Below are positions 42,783-54,755 of a stretch of DNA of 64,000 nt, one piece after another. Below the pieces are notes generated by a model. That model was not told the origin of the DNA. It made no database searches and saw nothing but the letters and a program-made list of their open reading frames with translations. Within the stretch, counting starts at the first letter, position 1; every line of letters starts with the position of its first letter. A program made the translations under genes and the position numbers. Source of the DNA: Bremia lactucae (Eukaryota > Oomycota > Peronosporomycetes > Peronosporales > Peronosporaceae); contig NC_090623.1 of assembly GCF_004359215.1 (NCBI RefSeq), positions 2,442,267 to 2,506,266 on the forward strand. The letters run 5' to 3'.

Positions 42783-44753
42783 ATGGTGGAACATCAGCGT
42801 ACCGTTGAAACGGAGTTTGCAGATGTAAAACGCTGCCGCGAAGCATTCAAAGCGACTACCATCGCAGAACGGTTCGAGCTCGCGGTGATCAAAAGTGACA
42901 AACGCGGTTCACAGTGGCTTGCGTGCAAGAAGGCTGCTCATAGAGGCTGCACGCTGCAAAACCTGCCGACGCACCGACGTCCACCATCAGGACTCTGCGA
43001 GACGAGCACTCTTGTCAAGGTGTGTATCACCTTGGCCACCAACAGGCATCAATTGCTTGGGTTGCGAGCGAAGTCAGGCCCGGTTGCGTGACAACCCCCA
43101 GAACAGACCAAAGGAAATCATCCAAGACGTTCATCGCGAGCATGGGGTCACGATTTCATACAGCAAGCTTGGAGAGGAAAAGCGAGGAGTATGGAAACTA
43201 TTCATGGCTCCTACGAATAAGCTTATGAAAATCTTCCGGCGTATTGCAGGCAGATTTTTTTGACAAATCCATGTGAAGGCCGTGGACGGCTGGTGTTCGT
43301 TTTATTTGCCTGCCAAAAAATCTCAATATTTTGCTAATGCAATGACTGCTGCAACAGGAAGCGTTGCGGCCGTGTATACGACTGGGCCCGAGCATCATTT
43401 TCGGCGCCTTTTTGTTGCCTACCAAGCGTCGATTTGAGTATTTAGCTCTACGTGCCGTCCACTACAGGGCCTTGATGGAACTCACCTTAGATCAAAGTAT
43501 TTGGGGACGCTCTTAGCGGCGACGGCTGTGGACGGTGATAGCGCTCTCCTCCCACTCGCAATGGCCGTCGTTGACGCTGAAAACGACGAGAACTGGCTTT
43601 GGTTTTTATCAGAGCTACGGACGCCTCTGGAAGCACATGTTTCGAATACGCAGCGTCTGACCTTTCTTTCCGATCGTCAGAAAGGACTGATCGACGGAGT
43701 TCAGAAAATCTTTCCTCATGCATACCATGGCTTTTGCATGCGGCACCTTAATGAAAACTTTCGGAAGGCATTCAAAATGTCTCATTGGTTAAGCTATTGT
43801 GACAGGCCGCTTATGCATTGACCGACGTGGAACTCGACGCTAAGATAAGCGAGATTGAAGAAATTTAATTGAAGCTAAAGAGTGGATTGCGGGCATAGCC
43901 AAAAATCTTTTGGCCAACAGCGCGTTTGAGGGAGAAAGATTTGGACATCTGACCTCCAATATCGCGGAATCGCTAAAAATTGGATTCTTGAAGCCCGTGA
44001 GCTCCCAATCGTAATGATGATGCAGTAGTAGGTTGCTGATGAAGTCTGAAGAATGGATTTGAAACTACAGATTCTAACCATTTTGGAATATTCTTACACT
44101 TTGGGAAAAGGATCCGCCAGCAGTTGATGGTCTGCTTCGATGAGCGGCGATGGAAGGTAGCTGGCTGAATGGCCTTCGCTTCTTGTCCCTTCAGTTGAGA
44201 AAAAGGTCGACACTGCCATCGAGCGCGCTAGGCACTGCCAGGTTCTACGTGCGGCTGATCATGAATTCGAGGTGGTATCAGAGGACCGTAATTTGACTGT
44301 CAATATTAGGCAACATGAGATCTCGGGCAAGCGGTGGGCAAATACAAGGTGAGCTTGCTCAGATATAATCAGCAACGTATTCTTGATGACTCGTTCTATT
44401 AACAATACCACATCAATATCACCAGGATTTCCTTTCACCACGCAGCAGCAGCGCTACTATCGTGTCGAATGAATGTAAGGCAGCAAGCAAAAGAATGCTT
44501 CACGGAAGTTGCATACCGGCGCACGTACGCAGAAACGGTACACCCACTTGGCGATGAAAGCATTTACGCATATGTGGTAGATGAGGACGGGGAAAAAGTA
44601 CGTTTATTCCCACCGCGTACACGACGCCCACCGGGACGCCCAAAGAAGAAGCGCATGCGTAGAGAGGAGGAAAGCCTGAAGAAGCATCCCGTGCATTGCG
44701 GCAGATGCAAACAACCTGAGCATTATAGCTCTAATTGTCGTGTGCGCATATGA
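42783..44753 (+). pseudogene. MULE transposase, frameshifted
   Basis: An ATG at 42783 opens a FAR1/MuDR-like N-terminal zinc region (SDKRGSQWLACKKAAHRGC). The catalytic domain carries the first Asp in DGTHLRSKYLGT (Asp at 43474), then AVDGDSALLPLAMAVVDAEN and TFLSDRQKGLIDGV with the second Asp, and a FCMRHLNENFRK motif with the CxxH element. The C-terminal frame 44469-44753 has a basic GRPKKKRMRRE stretch and a CCHC knuckle CGRCKQPEHYSSNC. At least three frame breaks and a stop make it non-functional. Confidence 0.85.
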
Positions 44754-45419
44754 ATCTTACTACGCTTTGGGAAAAGAGATTTGCCGGTATTTGATGCCTG
44801 ATATATAGCCTGGAAAATTTTGGTCATTTGTGTCTTTTAGGAATATTGCCAATGTTTGAAACCTGTGTATGCTTCGCGTTTTTTTTAGGAACGGTCGGAT
44901 CTGGACGCGGGTGGGTGCAAAAGATGCGGAAACGTTAGTAGATCAGAAATTTGTAAAAATATTTAGGGATCATACCATGGGTTGTTGAGTATATTGAATA
45001 TTTCGATATTTAAGGAGTGTTGGCGTATGCAATGGCCAATATCACTTTTGACAAACATAATTAAAAATGAGCGAAGGCTACCCCAGCATAGAGCTCACCT
45101 TCTCGTTTCTGCGCAAGCACCACGATGGTAATAGCAACCATTACATAGTCTCTCCAGATGGCTTCCACGGAAAGGCATTTGATAGAGTAGTTTGGCATTC
45201 CGTCTAGTTCCAGAAGGGGTTTCCAGTTGCTTCAGAAGGAGATCGTTGATAAGCTCGTGGTCTTTAGAAGCAGAAAGGATGGCCTTCCAGTTGCGTTGGC
45301 GGTCTTTACAGCGAGCGTAGTAGCCGCGTTTCGGCTCGCAGGCCAGTATGACGTTGAGCTTCAAATTAACACAGCGGGAGACTGAACAATTATCCTTTTC
45401 TCGAGCGAGAAAGACTCGT

Positions 45420-45566
45420 TAAAGTAATGTGATTATGCTGTGCGCAACGGTTGTCCGTGTATAAATATATATAGGCTATAGCCAGGGACATTTTGGTCAT
45501 TTATAATAAGTGCAGGGGGTAAATCGTCTCTTCTGCGTTTGTCAGGGATATTTTGGTACTTTCCCC
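45420..45566 (-). repeat. Right TIR of the MULE
   Basis: Inverted partner of 42593-42740. It ends GGTACTTTCCCC before the flanking TTAAATTAA. Confidence 0.88.
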
Positions 45567-45724
45567 TTAAATTAAGTATGTACTTTTTCAGTCTGATACT
45601 CAAGTAATGTAGACCAAAACTAAACACCTCGCAGTAATTGCTAATCGGATTCTGGGGTAAATCTGCTTATGTAGTTATATATTCACCCTTCAGATACATT
45701 CTGCTTATTTGTTTAAGAATTTAA

Positions 45725-48700
45725 GATGTTGTGTATCATAATTTACCGCGTGTTTCCCCCTGACAGAGGACAACGTCATGAAATTGACCTAATTCTTGGG
45801 ACCAAATATTGCGAAACATGGCTGCAGCCTTTATTTAAGGAGCAGTTTGACGACATTGGCGATTTCTTTAGTGCTAAACACGACGCTGGAATGGTGTGTA
45901 AGAGCTTGTCTTCCCAACCGGCAACGACATTTTGTCTCAGAAAGTCGAAGGTAAGTGGTGTATTGTGCAATTCTATATAAAGATTATTGCTGCCACCACA
46001 CCAGTAAAGACACCACTTCCCCAATTAAAGAACGTTTTAAGAAAGATTGGTGGGATGTACGGCTTACAGTGCGCTCGACTTAGTTGATAGCTATAAGCGT
46101 GCTCATGGGATCTAGTATTCTTCCAAATTACTGCGGCCAGCACCCCACGCAGTACGCTTTAGAGTAGCTAATTCTGCCACAAACGCTTTCCAATGACGCG
46201 GCTTCATTTACAGTAAGTGTTCTGCGTCCTTAGAGGTTATGCACAAATTTAGTGTAATGATTTCGCTGTCCGCTCGCTTCAGAACCGAGCCAAATTTGAC
46301 CATTTTAGCATGGGATTATAAAAAGGATGTTTTTTTTAAAAATAGAATACGTTGGTACGTACAGCATATAAAATGCTCAGCTATACGCTCTACCGACTGA
46401 TCCATAAAAGAAGCGTGGTCGCCAGATGACTCAAGCAACAAATCAATCATACCTGTGAGAATTGTCTGCGCAACAACCCAAATATATGTTGACCAAATTT
46501 TATCATAAATCTACAATAGATTTGAAAGCAATCGCGCAGAGCTGGGCCTGTCGAATGTGAATAATCACATCGTCCATTTTCAAGTGTATTCAAATGCTCG
46601 CGAATGAATAAGCTGTAAGCCAACGCATCAAAATACATCATTGATGCGGAAAATGTCTGTTTCCGGAGAGATTCATTGAGTAGCGAGGAATTCAAGCCGA
46701 TACACTAAGTAGAAAGCCAAGGTAGATTGGCCGTTTTGGAGAACCAAAAGAAATTACTCTCGGAAGTGGCTTAGGTTAACCTAATACTTGCAAAGTATAG
46801 TAGAGCTACCGCTGATATGGCTCAATCTCTTAGGAGGGCGCGGATTGGCTCTAGACTGACACCAAAAATGGCGCTTTCAAAGCGGTAGAGGGAATTTCTT
46901 TCATGCTTTGAATTCAGCTCTGCCCAATCCTTATCGATATTCGGTGTCATCTGTGACGCATCTGACTTTTTTAAAAGCAGTGCTGTGTTGCTAACATGCT
47001 TAAGGACGTGAAAGCATCGCTGCACTCGAGATTCGGCGACTTGAAGCTGCAGTAAGCACCTAGCCAGTTTATGACAAAGAACTACTTGCTATAAAATATG
47101 CTTCCCTCATCTGTAATGTGCATCTGCTTAGTTCAAGCCTTTTACGACCTTTTCAGATCATGCTTCTGTACGTTTTCGACTCAGACGCCTCACCTTTCGT
47201 AGAAGATAAGATAGTGTCTTTCATTCTTATTACGAAATATCTTTCGGGGGAGGCGTAAGCCGGAAAGCAAAACGCTTTAGCTGATGAGTTGTCACGCAGA
47301 CCTGATTGTGACCTTGCTTTGGTGACAACTCTGTCATTGCCAGTCACTGACTTAATTCGTGCAGCTTATATGCAGGATGATGAGTATGTTGCTGAGTTCT
47401 TGAAAAAAAATGAATTTTATTACTCGGACATTATAATTTATGTGCTTATCCTTCAGAAGAATTCAGATGGTAACACATACATCGTGGTCATTGCTGACCG
47501 TTTGAGCAAGTTAAATATTTAGCAGCTGTACCGCACACCATTACTGATGAAGTATAGCTAAGCTATTTTTATCGCGTTGTTGAAAACACGATTTACCAGT
47601 GCCGATTGTTTCGGATAGGGTTTTTGTTTTGCGTGTACGCTTTAAATGTCGATCTTCCGGGTGCTTAGTACTAGAATGGATATGTGTTAGACAAATCATC
47701 CGCAGATCGATGCTCAATCGGAGCACGTTACTTGTATTGTTATAGATGTTTCGCGCAGTGTGTGTGCACTGATACACCAAAGCGTTGAAGCTCAATGCTA
47801 CCTAATTCTGAGTTTGCATTGAACAACGCCGTTCATGTTTGATCTGCTGTGCTCCGTTCTAAATGAACGGCCTCGCCTACCCACGTGTCCCTTAAAAGCT
47901 ATTGCTACGTCGTTGCGGACCTGGCGGGGGAGAAATTGCCGATCACCTTTCTGATATCATCCCTGTTACTTACAACAGAGAAACGAGTAATTTTCGATGC
48001 GATCAAATATTGAAAAGACGTGTTTGACGCAATGGCTGATATCCAAGACCGACAAAATAAAGATTAGATGCTAACGGTGGAAACAGTAAAATGTATTATG
48101 CAGTCGGTGCCCGAGCCTTATTTAAGGCTAAGAAGCTACCTATACATGTAGTAATTGCGGTCTTTAAGACCGAATTGCGTCTACGCTTCATTGAACCATT
48201 TACAGTTAAGGACAAAATAGGCAAAGCGTTTACACTAAACCTTCCGTTTAGCGGCGCTGTTTTACGTTAAATTGCTTAAGCCGTATCAAGATCCTTTCCC
48301 ACGTAGATTTAAAGGCGCTTGCGCTGAGACAGTCAAATGAGCCGCATATTGCTGCATCCTCATCAGGATTTCCAGCTGACTTTCGAAACGAGGTTGATAG
48401 GGCTCCGACGCCAAATTACAGTTTTAATTACCGTAAAGGAGAAGCTGAGTGCTACAAAGTCTCACAGAGAATTTGTACGCCCTTTTCCTTTAATTACGTA
48501 AAATCACGTCTACGTCAGCTCATTGAGACCATACGCTCCACTAGTCGCGTAATCGATGAATCCATCGGATGAGCGCACTACCATCTTCATGTTTCGTTTT
48601 ATCGAGAAACAAGTTATTTGGTATAGCCCACAATAGGACACCGAAGTAATTCGTGCTTGGTCAGACAAAAGCTTTAAGTATTGACTTTGCGTCATGTATT

Positions 48701-48830
48701 GTGGGAAAAATACATCTCGTTGATGTCTTCGCGTGTCGCGACCGCCTCTGGTGTCTTAGTCCCAGGACTATTGATCCTGGCTGCCAACTTTAATTAGCAA
48801 TCTCGCGAAGACGTGTACCACTAGGTGTTT
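45725..48830 (+). mobile_element. Decayed Ty3/gypsy pol, family C, plus strand
   Basis: The RT start RVFPPDRGQRHEIDLILGTKYC (45747-45812) and PLFKEQFDDIGDFFSAKHDA (45829-45888) open the relic. Broken blocks of RT, RNase H (CDASDF-like near 46955) and integrase (NSDGNTYIVVIADRLSKL near 47462) follow. A C-terminal tail runs to about 48540, where the antisense strand has a 61-codon frame. Stops are dense. It starts about 150 bp after the MULE. Confidence 0.65.
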
Positions 48831-48959
48831 TAAAGACCTATTCTCGGTGAGTTGTGCGGTCACAATGGCCATGAACCAACTACGAGCTTGTTTGTTTTTG
48901 AAGGACGTTTTACTCTTGGTGCCGAACTAGCGGTATGTGATGAGTCAGGGCCCTTTTTG

Positions 48960-49150
48960 GCCAGGTGCCTCGACAAAAGTGCTCACATGAAGCCGGGTAA
49001 ACGCTTTCGTTACGACACTTGTCCTAAGGTGCTAAGCTCATTTAATGAGGTCGCTTAGGTGCCTACTAACTAACTCACTGCGCGTGAAAGAAACAGGTCA
49101 AATCGCGATCTCGCTGTGCTAAGGTGTGTGCTTTAGTATAGCATGAATGC
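48960..49150 (+). repeat. Diverged LTR remnant of family E
   Basis: The segment shares GTTACGACACTT, GAGGTCGCTTAGGTGCC and CTCGCTGTGCTAAGGTGTGT with the LTR at 41190-41330. It marks the 5' end of the family E element that follows. Confidence 0.6.
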
Positions 49151-49458
49151 TTAAGTAGCGCTCGTCTACACTTAATAGCACTTCAAATCCGTCCCACGAC
49201 CCGCATCATTGAGCATGTCCGTGAGGATAAGCATTAGTATCGATTAAGCTCATTTCCTCCACCTCATCGAGCATTATGGGGAGGTGGCAGAGCACTTGGC
49301 ACAAGGATTTCGAGAGCAAGCCCCGACCAGGCTCTTAGGTAGTGCTCTTGAGCAACATAATGCTCAGTTGGAGAAAACTGAGGGTTGTGTGCTGCCGCAT
49401 CCGTGGCACTGCAGCGGAGTCTGTCGCTAAAACTAATGATGAGCTATGACGTGAGTAG

Positions 49459-50180
49459 GTGCGGAGCGAGGCTATCAACATGAGCGTTGAGATGCTTTCC
49501 GCCCGGCCGCATCAGCCGAGGCCAATTCGGATGGACCCGTTAAAGTTCGATGGAATTGCAGCGCATACGATTGTCCACTATCTGTTAAACGTGGAGCAAT
49601 GCGGTGTAGCAAATCTCATCAAGGTCAACACCCGGATAGTGTCGTATGTCATTTCGCATCTGCGCAGTAAGGCCTCCGAGTGGGCTAACTCGGCATTTTT
49701 GGTGGGACGTTAAGGCATTCCCTTCATGGGCGATCTTTATGACAAAGATTTGCGCCATGTATCAGCCGCTGAGCAACGAAGTGTTGCTTCAGACGCGCTT
49801 CTTTGGGGCGCGACAGGCGAACCGATCTCTGCAAGAATATGTGCAGGAGGTGCGCTCGCTGTCGGCGTCCATTAATGTGGGTCCAATACCGGAACACATT
49901 AAGGTGCCCACATTCATGAACGGACTGTGGCATGGCCCATCGCGGCAGGCCCTTTTTTGAAAGGTGCAGTCGACGATAGATGAGGCAATCAGATTGCTTC
50001 AATTGAGGCGCAATTCTTCTACAGTGCATCGGCGACTGCTTAGTATAAGCCGTTAACGGAGAGGTCGGACGCTACTCCTATGGAGTTGAGCAATGCAGAC
50101 GTACTCCGCTTTAAGTGTGGCAAGCGCGGCAAGTGTCGCAAGTGCCGCAAGTGCGGCAAGCGCCGCCCTGACTTACTTCA
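49459..50180 (+). pseudogene. Family E gag with Lys/Cys-rich tail
   Basis: Two overlapping frames encode capsid-like segments (MDPLKFDGIAAHTIVHYLLN; LSNEVLLQTRFFGARQANRS; NRSLQEYVQEVRSLSASINV). The end, near 50112-50165, reads CGKRGKCRKCRKCGKRRPD, a short expansion of a CGK unit that has replaced the regular zinc knuckle. A frameshift at about 49700 separates the halves. Confidence 0.7.
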
Positions 50181-50928
50181 GTAGTGATCGTGTTTAAATG
50201 GAATCAAAATGTATTGTGTTATAATCGCCTGTAAATCTATCAAACGTTCACGCTTCTCATATACTTCAATCTTTGTTTTCTTTATCTGTCTTCTCTTCGG
50301 TTTGGTGTTGAACCGATAGAGGCATCTCCTGCAAGAGGTCTATGCAATTGATGTCGTGTCGAACATTCGTTGACGGGATGTCAAACGTTACAAATCTTAC
50401 CCAGCTCGTTGAGACTGGGTTAGTGAAAAAGACGATGACAAGTAGTCATGCGTTCAATATTCCCCCGCAGAGTTGAAAGCCTGTGGTAGTAGATAGCGAG
50501 CTGACAGAGAGTCAAGCATCGCAAGAATCGGCACAGAGATTATAGCCCGGTGCGGTTTGAAGGGGTGCGTAAGCCGAAAGAGCAACAGCACCTGCTTTCG
50601 AGTCAAAGGTCGTGGTGGCTCGGAGAACGAGTATTCGACAAATTAGGACGATCAAAGGCACCTCAGAACGAGAGATTTTTGTATCAAATCCGATTGAATA
50701 GGACGAATCGTCGAACGACCGTCAAAGACAGAATGGCGGAGGCTTCCTCTGTTGAGGGGCTAAAGCACGTCTTTAAATTTGCCGAGGTGATACCAAAATT
50801 CCGTAGATGTCGTAAAAACTCTTCCTGATCAAACTAAAGGTAGGATATATTCACAATATAGTCGCACCAGGTTTCGAACGAGTACTTGGTGAATTGTTGC
50901 TCGTCGTCCACAATGGACGAGAGCGTTC

Positions 50929-51880
50929 TTGAAACGGACAAAACGAAATTCTCCACTGCTCAAGGCTGATATGCCTTGCAAGTCAGCCCGTTTTTTTTTA
51001 ATTTTGTGCTCAAGTCGTAAAGTATTCCCAGAAGAAGTGCCCAGCCGCCTACCGGCCAATAGGAGCATCGGGCACGAAATTGATTTGGAGCCTGCCACCA
51101 AATATTGTTTGACCAGGCAATGTCCGTCGCCGAAAGAAAAAATCGATTACATCGATGAAATCTTCGACAAGCGAGCCAAGGTGGGACTTGTACGTGATAG
51201 CAAGTCGCCTCAGTGCAGCCTGGCCTTCTGTATGCATTTAGCCAGAGGTGGATGGTGCGTGGTTCACGCTTACACTAAGCCAAACACGGTCACCATTCCG
51301 GCTCAAACGCCAATCCTGCGGAAAGTTGTCCTGTTGATCTCCATGGGAAAGTTAACTATCGTTTTCGCGTTTGATTTAAAGGATGGCTACTATCACGTAC
51401 TCATGAGAGAGTCCGATGTCGCCAAACCGGCAGTAAGAACCTCAAGCGGTATGCTTTGGGAGTGGCTTGTGATGCCTTAGGGTTTCAAGAGCTAACCGAC
51501 GACATTTAATTGAGTGGTGGGTCACGTGATGCGTTAGCACCTTGCCTACGCGCTTCGTTTCTTTGACGACGTATTCGTGCATAGTAGGACCGAGGACGGG
51601 CTGAGCGAGATAGAGTCGCACAAAAGTACCATTTAAACGCTGTGATGCAGACTCTGGGTGACGCCTAATTGTACGTCAACTTGCAAAAGTGCGTCATAGG
51701 GTACCTGAGATACCTGTGCTGGGCTGCATCGTAGGTACACCTGGTGTACAAGCAGACCCACACAAGGTAAAATCAGTAAAGGAATGACCAATCCCACGGC
51801 ATGTGAAGGATTTGCGCCAATTCCTAGGGTTCGCTTATTACCTGCATAAGTATAGCACGAATTATGCGGAGCAAACTAAG
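50929..51880 (+). pseudogene. Family E reverse transcriptase, copy 1
   Basis: The open frame has GHEIDLEPATKYCLTRQCPS, the SLAFCMHLARGGWCVVHAY block and VFAFDLKDGYYHVLMRESDV. After an in-frame TAG at 51478-51480 the catalytic FFDDVFVHS is still readable (about 51560-51590). Several stops follow before RNase H. Confidence 0.8.
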
Positions 51881-51924
51881 CCATTATCTGATCTCCTTTT
51901 AAGGGCTCAGAATGGGTCTGGTTA

Positions 51925-52578
51925 ATGGAACAAGAAGATGCGTTCACATCAGTGAAGCAGTCTCTTGTAGAGGCACCGGTCTTGGCATTGCCAGACGCGG
52001 ATAAGCCCTTTAGCGTCGTCTGCGATGCAAGTAATTTTGCAATCGGCAGCGCGCTCATGCAGAAGGATGACGACGGCGTTGACCGCGTGATCTCTTATCA
52101 GTCCCGGCTATTAAAAGCCGCGGAACTGAATTACCCTGTGCATGACAAAGAGCTACTTTCAATAAAGTATGCTCTTGTCAAGTTTCGTGTGCACCTATTG
52201 GGCACCGAACCATTTGTGGTTTATACGGATCACGCATCACTGCGGACCGCAATAAACTCACCGCACCTCTCGCCTAGAATGGCAAGATGGCTCACATTCT
52301 TCTCTGAATTTAATTTCAAAGTTGAATATAAGCCGGGTAAGTCGAATGTCTTGGCTGACGCTTTATCGCGCAGACCAGACTTCGAGGTTAGACACCAGGA
52401 AAGTGTGTCTAGTGCGAAAGCACAATTTCAGCCGTCGACGTTGGCAGCCATGAAGGCATACCACGTGACGAGCTCATTGGCCTCTGAAATAAAAGAGAGC
52501 TACAGTCAGGACGACCACTGTCGCCTGCTGTTGGATCACTTCGGTGGACGAAAGATTTTTGTCTTCCGTCACACCTGA
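51925..52578 (+). pseudogene. Family E RNase H, well preserved, copy 1
   Basis: The uninterrupted 217-codon frame contains FSVVCDASNFAIGSALMQ, YPVHDKELLSIKYALVKFRV, VVYTDHASLRTAINSPHL and NVLADALSRRPDF, so all four acidic residues are present. It is listed as a pseudogene because it is part of a broken polyprotein. Confidence 0.85.
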
Positions 52579-52599
52579 AAGCTAAGCTAAATCGCTTTA

Positions 52600-53930
52600 G
52601 CTACAGCGATGGCCTTTATGGCATCAGCTGTCACCTTGGGATCCCTTGAGAATCTTTGTGTCTCGTGACACAGATCTCAAGCTGATGATCCTTCACGAGC
52701 TCCATGATGCGCCATCTAGTGGGCATCTGGGCCGTGAAAAGACATTCTTACGAGTGTCAGAGGAATTTTGGTGGCCACACCTAGATAGATGGGTGGCCAA
52801 CTATATTCGCTCTTGCGAACAGTGTCAGCGTATTAAGCCTGCACCGACTAGCAGTGCGCCACTGAAGCCGCTACCGATTCCAACGAATTGTTAAAACCAG
52901 TAAGACTGGACTTCATGTTTGGCATGCCGCCCGATCATAAGGGTCGGACGGGACTCGTTGTCTTTGTAGACAGACTGAGCAAAATGGTGCATTTAGCACC
53001 ATGGAAAACATCGATCACAGGCAAGGAGGCAGCTCTCTTGTTACTGGATCATGTCTAACGACTACGCGGGAAGCCCGAGTCCATAGTATCGGACTGGGAT
53101 CCACGTTTTACGTCCGGGTTTTGGCGACATGTGTTCGAGCTGCTAGGTAGCAAGCTCCACATGGCGACCGCAGATCATCCCCAGACCGATGGCCAAACAG
53201 AACGTGCCACTCGGGTCGTGGCGGATGTCTTACGCACTATAGCAACTTCCAAAGAGTGGATCAAGCAATTGCCAAGTGTGGAGTTCGCAACAAATAACAG
53301 TGTCCACGCCAGTACGACTAAGACACCGTTTTATATTAACGGACTGCGCCATCCTCGGACGCCAGTCTCGATTGCGCGCCGCCCGATTTTTAGTGGGGGA
53401 AGGCCCCTCACTATGCTCGGTGCGAAAGAGGGGCATAGTTTCGTTAGTATGACGATGACCCGCGAGGGTATCAAATCAACAACAGAAACTTGCCCCAGTG
53501 ACCCTGCCATTTTAGCAGTGGTCAATAACATACGCCATATGACCGACCTCTCGGCGGTATCATATGCGAGTTTGATGCTAAAAGCGTGAGCGAGGCTTAA
53601 CGCTTTGTGGATGATCGATTAGTCATCACACGAAAAGTCTGTGACGCGATGGCAAGCGCACAGGACAAGCATAAATAATGTATGGAGCGAAATGGTCGCA
53701 AAAATAATGAACGCTTTAGAGTGGGACAAAGTACTACTAAGTACTGGTACCCTACCTAAGAATGCATATTCTGTACTCCCTGGAAGTACTACGTAGTTGT
53801 TGCCGCGTCTCATTGGGCCCTTTACGGTTGTTGAAGAGGTTGGAGACAAAAATATAGGCTCACCCTTCCCCCGTACATGAAGACGCACCCCGTATTTTAC
53901 GTAGGTCATCTAAAACGGTATGTAGACTTA
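52600..53930 (+). pseudogene. Family E integrase, copy 1
   Basis: The HHCC module is complete (HDAPSSGHLGREKTF...YIRSCEQCQRIKPAP, 52703-52850). The core has FVDRLSKMVHLAPW-like codons near 52965-53005, SDWDPRFTSGF near 53091 and ADHPQTDGQTERATRVVADV (53170-53229) with the catalytic Glu. A frame break lies near 52890. The C-terminal part ends near 53930 in broken codons. Confidence 0.82.
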
Positions 53931-53937
53931 AATGAGG

Positions 53938-54350
53938 TCACGTACCCATCCCTCTAAGGAGACCGATGGTGACGCCGACTGTGAGTCGAGCGTCGTTCGG
54001 TTGAGGGGGACGGTGAAGGCGAAAAGCTGTTGGACTGAGGCTCCCACCACGAACAGGACTCGGAGAGCGAGGGACATCACGCGAGTAACGCGGATCCCTC
54101 AGCATTATCCGCTCAAAAAGGTCCAAGCGAGTCTTCAGGCGTTCATAACCCTGACGAGACTTCGCTCGGACATAGCAAAGATCCGAGGTCAGTCGCGAGA
54201 CTTGAGCCTTAATATGCGCCATGCAGCTAAAACATCCGCGGCACCACGTTCTGGGAACGGATTTGGGGTCCGAAAAGAGATTCGTCCACAGGACGAGACG
54301 TGTAGGAGCCACGATCCTATCTATTCCCCATCCTCCGATGGAGTGTGACT
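53938..54350 (-). pseudogene. Antisense open reading region of family E copy 1 (coiled coil)
   Basis: On the minus strand a PNPFPERGAADVLAAWR segment (54284-54234) is followed, one frame away, by a coiled-coil-like part (SRLTSDLCYVRAKSRQGYER, LKTRLDLFERIMLRDPRYSR). The second copy at 59390-59700 keeps the coil and the first segment recurs at 60266-60320. Sense codons are also open here, so the antisense reading alone is not decisive. Confidence 0.4.
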
Positions 54351-54599
54351 TTCAAAGTCCACTATCACCTTCGTTAATGAAGGCGCTACGAGTCTGTGAC
54401 TCACGCTTAGTTTTCATCAGAGAAAGAAATGCAAAACACAACCGAATGGTTAGCTGTTTGAATTCCAACCTCAAAAAGGAAATAAAGCGAATGTTGTTAC
54501 TCGGTGTCGACAGTCTGGTGCGGGGGGGGGGTAATGGGGCGCATTTCGGTTGGTGAACCGTTGCTGTGGTACACTTTTACTTTATGATTAAAATAGCCT

Positions 54600-54755
54600 T
54601 TTGTTCGATTGATAATAGTTAACCACTAAAACTTCATTTATTATGGGTAACAAATGTGGCAGCCACCAGATTTAAATCTGGCGGCCGATATTTTTATTTA
54701 GCTAGGGTAACGTTTTTAGATTTAAATAATGGAATAAAGTTCCTCTTTTGATCTT
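54600..54755 (+). repeat. Truncated family F LTR joined to gag
   Basis: About 155 bp match the minus strand of 8180-8340, including TTCATTTATTATGGGT, the AAATCTGGCGGCC hairpin arm and CTCTTTTGATCTT. Then at about 54755 the sequence switches without a leader into gag codons at TGCCCAACATAC. Confidence 0.65.

Larger units (their letters stand above)
42593..45566 (+). mobile_element. Mutator-like DNA transposon (MULE) with long TIRs, transposase broken
   Basis: Terminal inverted repeats of about 145 bp (42593-42740 and 45420-45566) match at most positions, with landmarks GTACCAAAAT, GGCTATAGCC and CCGTTGCGCACAGCA. The flanking nonamers TTAATTTAA (42584-42592) and TTAAATTAA (45567-45575) agree at 8 of 9 positions, the size expected of Mutator target-site duplications. 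The internal part encodes a MULE transposase in several frames. The right 650 bp (44760-45415) are non-coding. Confidence 0.9.
49151..54350 (+). mobile_element. Ty3/gypsy family E element, copy 1
   Basis: After the LTR remnant come gag (49459-50170), a poorly preserved protease region (50500-50830), RT (50929-51880), RNase H (51925-52400) and integrase (52600-53930). The tail carries an antisense frame (53938-54350). The chromodomain and the 3' LTR are missing. RNase H is almost identical to that of the chimeric element at 57437-57840, while other parts are more diverged. Confidence 0.85.

Noticed and set aside
48510..48695. 61-codon minus-strand frame in the tail of the family C relic as another antisense module
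   Set aside because: It is short, has no coiled-coil or repeated counterpart in the window and the region is too decayed to judge.
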